Source of the DNA: an uncultured Geobacteraceae bacterium
GTDB taxonomy: Bacteria; Desulfobacterota; Desulfuromonadia; Desulfuromonadales; Geopsychrobacteraceae
DNA: 11,512 nt
Assembly: GCA_937958075.1 (NCBI GenBank)
Contig: CALFFB010000106.1
Location: 1-11,512, forward strand
Direction of reading: 5' to 3'
Of the stretch, positions 8,084 to 11,512 are shown in pieces; the first letter of the stretch is position 1; each line of letters begins with the position of its first letter. The notes below the pieces were generated by a model. That model worked only from the letters and a program-made list of their open reading frames with translations, ran no database searches and had not been told where the DNA came from. Both the position numbers and the translations under genes were made by a program.

Positions 8084-8653
8084 ATGACCCTCTGGATCGT
8101 GCTGGGAATTCTGCTGCTGCTGGTGATAGGCCTGACTCTTTACGTCATTATCATTTATAATGGTTTTATCGCTCTGAAAAACACCATCGAGCAGGACTGG
8201 AGTAATATCGATGTGCTGCTCAAGCAGCGTTTTGATGAGCTGCCCAAACTGATTAAAGTCTGCGAGGGCTACATGCAGCACGAGCGGCAAACCCTGGAAG
8301 CGGTGATCAAGGCGCGGTCCATGGTCAATGCGGCGCGCAGCGATGAGCAGAAGCAGCAGGCGCAGAATCTGTTGACCGACACCCTGAAGTCCCTGTTCAT
8401 GGTGGTTGAACGCTATCCTGACCTGAAGGCCGACGCAGCCTTTCAGCAGCTCAGCAACCGGATTACCGAGATCGAGGATCAGATTGCCGATCGCCGCGAG
8501 CTGTTCAACGCTTCGGTGACCATTTACAATACCCGGCTGCGGCAGTTCCCTGACGTGATTGTCGCCTCACTGTTCAGATTCCAGCCACGCACATTGTGGA
8601 CGATCGACCCGGAGCATCGCCGTGATGTCGAGGTCAGCTTTGCGCACAGCTGA
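8084..8653 (+). CDS. lemA: LemA family membrane-anchored helical protein
   Basis: This 189-residue protein has the usual LemA length and layout. A single N-terminal membrane helix (about 4-24) is followed by YNGFIALKN, then WSNIDVLLKQRFDELPKLI (about 40-58), a characteristic LemA stretch. Next come GYMQHE and a long all-helical body (about 60-160) expected to form a helical bundle. The tail is PDVIVASLFRFQPR and then an acidic/basic end. The start ATG is well supported by GGAG at 8072-8075, with 8 nt spacing. It is co-oriented with the GIDE gene, 28 nt downstream, so the two are probably cotranscribed. LemA proteins occur widely in bacteria and are often encoded next to GIDE or TPM-domain (YgcG) proteins. 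A role at the membrane is likely, but the mechanism is not established. Confidence -1.
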   Translation: MTLWIVLGILLLLVIGLTLYVIIIYNGFIALKNTIEQDWSNIDVLLKQRFDELPKLIKVCEGYMQHERQTLEAVIKARSMVNAARSDEQKQQAQNLLTDTLKSLFMVVERYPDLKADAAFQQLSNRITEIEDQIADRRELFNASVTIYNTRLRQFPDVIVASLFRFQPRTLWTIDPEHRRDVEVSFAHS

Positions 8654-8807
8654 AAAGGCAGGTCGTTGCGGATGCCGCATCATGAAGAAAAAGTTAAACC
8701 CGTCACGTCCTTATGCCGATAGATACAAGGAACACTGTGAACCTGATGGGGCGATGACTTTTTCGGTTTTTTAGGCCAAGCCCCTATCTTTGTCAGGATA
8801 CTTTGCC

Positions 8808-9308
8808 ATGGCACTGGATTATTATCGGTTACTGGGAATTCCCCCTGATGCGGATCAGCAGAGGATCAGGGCGGTCTACCGCAAGCTGGCCAAACGTTTT
8901 CACCCTGACGCCAATCACGGCTCCGAGGCGGCGGCCGAACTGTTCCGGCAGGTCACCAACGCCTACCAGGTTCTCTCCGACCCGCAGCGCCGGGCGGAAT
9001 ATGACCGCACCCTCAAGCTGAGGCCGCAACCCGCCGAGGTCAGACCGTCTGCCAGCGTCGATCCCAGGAAAAAATTCAACCGTTTTGTTTCCTCCCTGCT
9101 GAGTGCGATTTTCGGGCCGGACGAGACGCCTGCCCCCAAGCCCGCCGCGACCGGTAAAACGCCTCCCCCCCAGCAGCAGACCAGCCGCACGCGACCGGCT
9201 TTTAATTTCTATTACCACATGGCCATGGAGAAGGGCGCTCCCGTTTACCGCTGTGGCAAGGACGGCGTCTACCGGAAAACGCCGAAACGCAAGCCGTCTC
9301 CGCCCTGA
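8808..9308 (+). CDS. J-domain-only (type III DnaJ-like) co-chaperone
   Basis: This 166-residue protein has an N-terminal J domain (about 3-68), including DYYRLLGIPPDA, the diagnostic HPD tripeptide at 32-34 and YQVLSDPQRRAEYD at the end. It has neither the Gly/Phe-rich region nor the Cys repeats of DnaJ, so it should stimulate an Hsp70 but bring its own targeting. The rest consists of a basic amphipathic segment (about 85-103, RKKFNRFVSSLLSAIFG), a Pro/Gln-rich linker (105-130) and a compact tail with FNFYYHMAM (132-140) and YRCGKDGVYRK. The ATG at 8808 is preferred over an in-frame TTG at 8790 because AGGA lies 9 nt upstream and the J domain begins right after it. It is separated from lemA by 154 bp and is probably its own unit. 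The client is unknown. Confidence -1.
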   Translation: MALDYYRLLGIPPDADQQRIRAVYRKLAKRFHPDANHGSEAAAELFRQVTNAYQVLSDPQRRAEYDRTLKLRPQPAEVRPSASVDPRKKFNRFVSSLLSAIFGPDETPAPKPAATGKTPPPQQQTSRTRPAFNFYYHMAMEKGAPVYRCGKDGVYRKTPKRKPSPP

Positions 9309-9332
9309 TTCCCTGTTAGAATTTTCCCCCTG

Positions 9333-9363
9333 GTAAAATGAATACAGGCCCTGTGTCATTTAC
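9333..9363. repeat. Inverted repeat / stem-loop downstream of the J-protein gene
   Basis: GTAAAATGA (9333-9341) can pair with TCATTTAC (9356-9363) with one bulged A. Inside it, ACAG (9344-9347) pairs with CTGT (9351-9354) around a GCC loop. There is no run of T after the 3' arm, so it is not a standard intrinsic terminator. It starts 24 nt after the J-protein stop and may protect or end that transcript. Confidence -1.
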
Positions 9364-9371
9364 GATCAGGA

Positions 9372-9425
9372 GCCTCTGCTTCTTGCCCCTTTGCTGAGGC
9401 AGTGCCGAAATCAGCGCTTAAGGGG
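9372..9425. repeat. Overlapping, mutually exclusive inverted repeats
   Basis: CCCCTT (9386-9391) pairs with AAGGGG (9420-9425), and inside it GCTGA (9393-9397) pairs with TCAGC (9411-9415). A small GGC/GCC hairpin (9398-9400 with 9404-9406) closes the loop. An alternative stem uses GCCTCTGC (9372-9379) against GCTGAGGC (9393-9400) with one T-T mismatch. The two folds share 9393-9400 and cannot form together. No T-tract follows. The element lies between the J-protein gene and the proposed promoter of the next unit, so it more likely belongs to the 3' end of the upstream transcript. Confidence -1.
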
Positions 9426-9436
9426 TGATGATTGAT

Positions 9437-9466
9437 TTGCCCTGTGAGTTCGATTGCGGCTATATT
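9437..9466 (+). promoter_or_regulatory. Candidate sigma70-type promoter for the small zinc protein/thioesterase pair
   Basis: TTGCCC (9437-9442; 4 of 6 to the -35 consensus) is followed after 18 nt by TATATT (9461-9466; 5 of 6 to the -10 consensus). Transcription near 9473 would give a leader of about 40 nt, ending in a strong ribosome site before the ATG at 9514. Confidence -1.
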
Positions 9467-9513
9467 TCCATGAACAGGTTTTGTGGATACCGTTGAAGCG
9501 GAGGTGCCGATAA

Positions 9514-9702
9514 ATGGATGAGCCTATCGATCATTTGAAGATGTGTGAGCTGAAAGCCAGGGGGCTGCTGGAAGAGATGGACCGTCGCTCGACCAGGCCG
9601 ACGGTGGTGTGCGGCAAGTGCGGAGCCAAGGCGAACCATGAGAACCATCTGCATAATCCCAGACCGCTGGCCAAAAAGTTTTCCGACAGCTTGTGGGGGT
9701 AG
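9514..9702 (+). CDS. Small putative zinc-binding protein (62 aa)
   Basis: I do not recognise a named family. The 62-residue product has a charged helical N-terminal half (about 4-25, ending in LLEEMDRR). A short segment follows with CGKC at 33-36 and histidines at 42, 45 and 47, which together could bind one zinc ion in a CxxC...HxxH arrangement. The C-terminus is basic and aromatic (KKFSDSLWG). The start is strongly supported by GGAGG at 9500-9504, 9 nt upstream. The stop lies 3 nt before the thioesterase start, so the two are almost certainly cotranslated from one message. Being encoded with a strong ribosome site and next to a conserved enzyme argues that it is a real gene. Its function is unknown; it could be a regulator or partner of the enzyme. 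Confidence -1.
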   Translation: MDEPIDHLKMCELKARGLLEEMDRRSTRPTVVCGKCGAKANHENHLHNPRPLAKKFSDSLWG

Positions 9703-9705
9703 CCG

Positions 9706-10140
9706 GTGGAAAAATATCTGGAGTTTTTCCGTGAAAATGATCATTTTGCCCGTCATTGCGGCATTGAACTGCTGCAGGTGACGCCGGGCGCTGCCAGGGT
9801 CCGGATGCCGGTACGGGATTTTCATCTCAACGGTGCCGGAACCGTGCATGGCGGGGCCCTCTTTACTTTGGCGGACTTTGCCTTTGCCGTGGCGGTCAAC
9901 AGCCGCGGCAAACTGGCCCTGGCCATCAATACCAGCATGTCCTTTATCAATCCCGCTTTTGCCGGAACCCTGTACGCTCAGGCGCAGGAGATTTCGAGCA
10001 ATCGGCGTCTGGGGGTCTATCAGGTGGAGATTGAAGATGAACAGGGGCAGCTCGTTGCCCGTTTTGAGGGGACGGCTTACCGCAAGGACAAGCCGTTGCT
10101 GAAGGATAGTGATGGACAAATAGTTGCGAATAAAGTGTAA
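9706..10140 (+). CDS. PaaI-type hotdog-fold thioesterase
   Basis: This 144-residue protein is of the PaaI/hotdog thioesterase family, which hydrolyses acyl-CoA (often aryl-acetyl or medium-chain) thioesters in the cytoplasm. The family signature is clear: N42 followed by GTVHGGALFTLADFAFA (45-61), with H48-G49-G50 forming the oxyanion/CoA-binding turn and D57 the likely catalytic acid. Length matches the family (about 130-150). The start is a GTG at 9706 with a run of five G at 9695-9699 as ribosome site, 3 nt after the small zinc protein. The first residues (MEKYLEFFRENDHFARHCGIEL) agree with the usual N-terminal helix of the family. Substrate cannot be told from sequence; no phenylacetate genes are nearby. 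The stop codon lies in the left arm of an inverted repeat. Confidence -1.
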   Translation: MEKYLEFFRENDHFARHCGIELLQVTPGAARVRMPVRDFHLNGAGTVHGGALFTLADFAFAVAVNSRGKLALAINTSMSFINPAFAGTLYAQAQEISSNRRLGVYQVEIEDEQGQLVARFEGTAYRKDKPLLKDSDGQIVANKV

Positions 10141-10166
10141 CTATCTGCAATCTTAGCAAGTTACAC
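10135..10166. repeat. Perfect 8-bp inverted repeat spanning the thioesterase stop codon
   Basis: GTGTAACT (10135-10142), which contains the TAA stop, is the exact reverse complement of AGTTACAC (10159-10166). The arms are separated by 16 nt in which TGC and GCA (10146-10148 and 10156-10158) can pair as well. No T-tract follows on either strand. It is probably a transcript 3' end structure, or less likely a protein-binding site. Confidence -1.
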
Positions 10167-10198
10167 GAAATAAGCCAGCCATTGGCATGTTTGAGCGC

Positions 10199-10236
10199 TG
10201 CGGAAATTGTTTGAGTAAAGCGAGTTCTTTTCCGCA
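10199..10236. repeat. Inverted repeat in the leader region of efpL
   Basis: TGCGGAAA (10199-10206) is the exact reverse complement of TTTCCGCA (10229-10236), with a 22-nt spacer. It lies about 80 nt upstream of the efpL start. A TAAAAT (10289-10294) between it and the gene is a possible -10 element, but no convincing -35 is seen at the right distance. It could be an operator, or a leader or 3' end structure. Confidence -1.
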
Positions 10237-10318
10237 AGGGAAGACATGGCAAGGGCCAGGCTCTTCATTGCTCATCAGCCGAAAGGCATAAAATCTACCT
10301 TAAGGAGTTCCGTTCGTT

Positions 10319-10882
10319 ATGATCGAAGCAAGTGATTTTCGCCGGGGAGTGATCTTTCAACTCGAAGCCGCGCCCTGTCTGGTCATCGATGTCAGTTTTC
10401 AGTCACCGACGGCGCGGGGGGGCAACACCCTGGTCAAAACCAAGTACCGTAATCTGCTCACCGGACAGGTGTTAAGCGGCTCCTTCAAGTCGGGCGACCG
10501 TTTTGACGAGGCCGATTTCTCCCGTCGCAAAGGGCAGTTCCTGTATGCCACGGACGATCATGGCGTGTTCATGGACAGCGAGAACTACGAACAGTACGAG
10601 CTGGGCGGCGATATGTACGAAGAGGTGCGGGGTTATCTCCTCGAAGGCACGGAGGTCACTCTTGGGGTGTACAATGAGCAGGTCGTCAGCCTTGACGTGC
10701 CCCAGGTTGTGGAGCTGACGGTAACCGAGACGGCCCCCGCCATCAAAAACGCCACCGCTACCGCCCAGACCAAGGAAGCCGTTCTGGAAACCGGCATCAG
10801 GGTCCAGGTGCCCGGCTATCTGGAGGCGGGGGAGACAATCAAGGTCGATACCCGTGAGTGCCGGTTTGTTTCGCGCGCCTGA
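10319..10882 (+). CDS. yeiP: Elongation factor P-like protein EfpL (YeiP)
   Basis: This 187-residue protein has the three-domain EF-P layout. It is the YeiP/EfpL paralogue rather than EF-P itself, because the loop of domain I reads IDVSFQSPTARGGNTL in place of the EF-P KPGKG loop. The tip residue is R33, the same number as in E. coli YeiP, where the arginine is unmodified. The family stretches VELTVTETAP (about 131-140) and VQVPGYLEAGETIKVDTRE also match YeiP. EF-P proteins bind the ribosome between the P and E sites and relieve stalling at polyproline; EfpL acts on an overlapping set of motifs. The start ATG has AAGGAG at 10302-10307, a slightly long 11 nt upstream. No lysine- or arginine-modifying enzyme is seen nearby. 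The NUDIX gene overlaps its end by 29 nt. Confidence -1.
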   Translation: MIEASDFRRGVIFQLEAAPCLVIDVSFQSPTARGGNTLVKTKYRNLLTGQVLSGSFKSGDRFDEADFSRRKGQFLYATDDHGVFMDSENYEQYELGGDMYEEVRGYLLEGTEVTLGVYNEQVVSLDVPQVVELTVTETAPAIKNATATAQTKEAVLETGIRVQVPGYLEAGETIKVDTRECRFVSRA

Positions 10883-11486
10883 AAGCCGGCCGCTGCTCCA
10901 GCTGCATCAGATCAGAGAGGGGTTGTGCCGTCCACCGCGTAGTTGTGACGCTGACGGCAGCCGCCGGGCCGCCGTCGCCATGCTGTTACGGCAGCAAAGT
11001 GACGATACGGAAGTGCTGTTCATCCGCCGGGCGGAGCATGACCTCGACCCCTGGTCGGGAGATCTGGCCTTTCCCGGCGGGCGGATCGATCCCGATGATC
11101 CCACGCCCCGGGCGGCAGCCGAGAGGGAAACCCGTGAAGAGATCGGTCTGACCCTGATGCCGGAGCAGTATCTCGGTCGCAGTGACGATCTGACCGGAGC
11201 CCTGCTCTCCATCCACATCTCCTGTTTTGTCTATCAGACCGACGCCCGGGCCACCTTCCGCCCCAACCATGAAGTGGTCGATCTGTTCTGGGTGCCCCTG
11301 CGCACCCTCCTTGATCCGCAGCGCAACCGTTTCCACGATTTTCACTACCGGGGTGCCGGCCGCCGGCATCCGGTCATCGATCTGCCGGAATGGAGCGACC
11401 GCCCCCTGTGGGGAATTACCTACCGCCTGCTGAGTAATTTTCTCGAACGTTTCGATCTCTCCTTTCGCTACCCCGAATCCCTTTAA
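10854..11486 (+). CDS. NUDIX hydrolase, CoA pyrophosphatase-like
   Basis: This 210-residue NUDIX protein cleaves a nucleoside diphosphate linked to another group, using divalent metal. The Nudix box is complete: GG at 75-76, D79, then R91-E92-x2-E95-E96-x-G98. The two glutamates E95 and E96 are the metal ligands. The spacing between GG and RE, and the preceding motif (LFIRRAEHDLDPWSGDLAFPGG, about 55-76), resemble the CoA pyrophosphatase (NudL-like) branch. However, W67 stands where NudL has a His-based motif, so the substrate is uncertain. The start is a GTG at 10854 within the end of efpL (29-nt overlap), with AAGG at 10841-10844, 9 nt upstream, so translation is probably coupled. The stop is TAA at 11484-11486. 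The remaining bases to the window end are AT-rich and hold no recognised feature. Confidence -1.
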   Translation: MSAGLFRAPESRPLLQLHQIREGLCRPPRSCDADGSRRAAVAMLLRQQSDDTEVLFIRRAEHDLDPWSGDLAFPGGRIDPDDPTPRAAAERETREEIGLTLMPEQYLGRSDDLTGALLSIHISCFVYQTDARATFRPNHEVVDLFWVPLRTLLDPQRNRFHDFHYRGAGRRHPVIDLPEWSDRPLWGITYRLLSNFLERFDLSFRYPESL

Positions 11487-11512
11487 TTTCCTTAAAAAAA
11501 GTAATTATTCAC

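Noticed and set aside
8682..8774. Possible 30-residue peptide in the gap between lemA and the J-protein gene
   Set aside because: It has no convincing ribosome site, no recognisable motif, and is part of a frame that runs through lemA out of frame.
8748..8784. GGGGC...GCCCC with T-runs, as a terminator after lemA
   Set aside because: The arms are about 27 nt apart and the T-runs lie inside the loop, not after the 3' arm.
10182..10196. Sigma54-like TTGGCA...GAGC upstream of efpL
   Set aside because: The GG and GC elements are 9 nt apart instead of the required 10, and the flanking consensus is poor.

Overview
The window is GC-rich, densely coding, single-chromosome-like bacterial DNA with no mobile element, RNA gene or CRISPR array that I can see. 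The gene content (a Cache/PAS hybrid histidine kinase with a CPFC-type PAS domain, a LemA/GIDE pair, a YeiP-type EF-P paralogue) suggests a proteobacterium, most likely of the old Deltaproteobacteria such as a Desulfuromonas/Geobacter relative. That assignment is an inference from protein style, not from a marker gene.

Left part (1-5865, minus strand): one tightly overlapping operon. It reads, in order of transcription, a 1002-residue hybrid sensor kinase, a 522-residue DUF2868 membrane protein, and a DUF3482-type P-loop GTPase whose C-terminus lies outside the window. The joints are a 4-nt ATGA overlap and an 8-nt ATGACTGA overlap, so the three products are probably made in a coupled way.

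Middle (5866-8653): a short divergent promoter region of about 200 bp, then a plus-strand pair. The first gene encodes a roughly 660-residue protein with an unrecognised N-terminal region, a two-helix membrane hairpin, a GIDE domain, one canonical EF-hand loop and a C-terminal membrane helix. The second encodes a LemA-family protein. GIDE and LemA proteins are known to be encoded together in bacteria, with function unsettled. The kinase/DUF2868/GTPase operon and the GIDE/LemA operon sit back to back and are all membrane or signalling proteins. The best candidate for an undescribed system here is therefore an envelope or membrane-response module made of both halves.

Right part (8808-11486, plus strand): ordinary housekeeping-style genes. 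These are a small J-domain-only co-chaperone, a 62-residue putative zinc-binding protein followed 3 nt later by a PaaI-type hotdog thioesterase, and then the EF-P paralogue EfpL/YeiP (loop Arg33 preserved) overlapping by 29 nt a NUDIX hydrolase. The gaps between these units hold several good inverted repeats without a T-tract, one of which spans the thioesterase stop codon.
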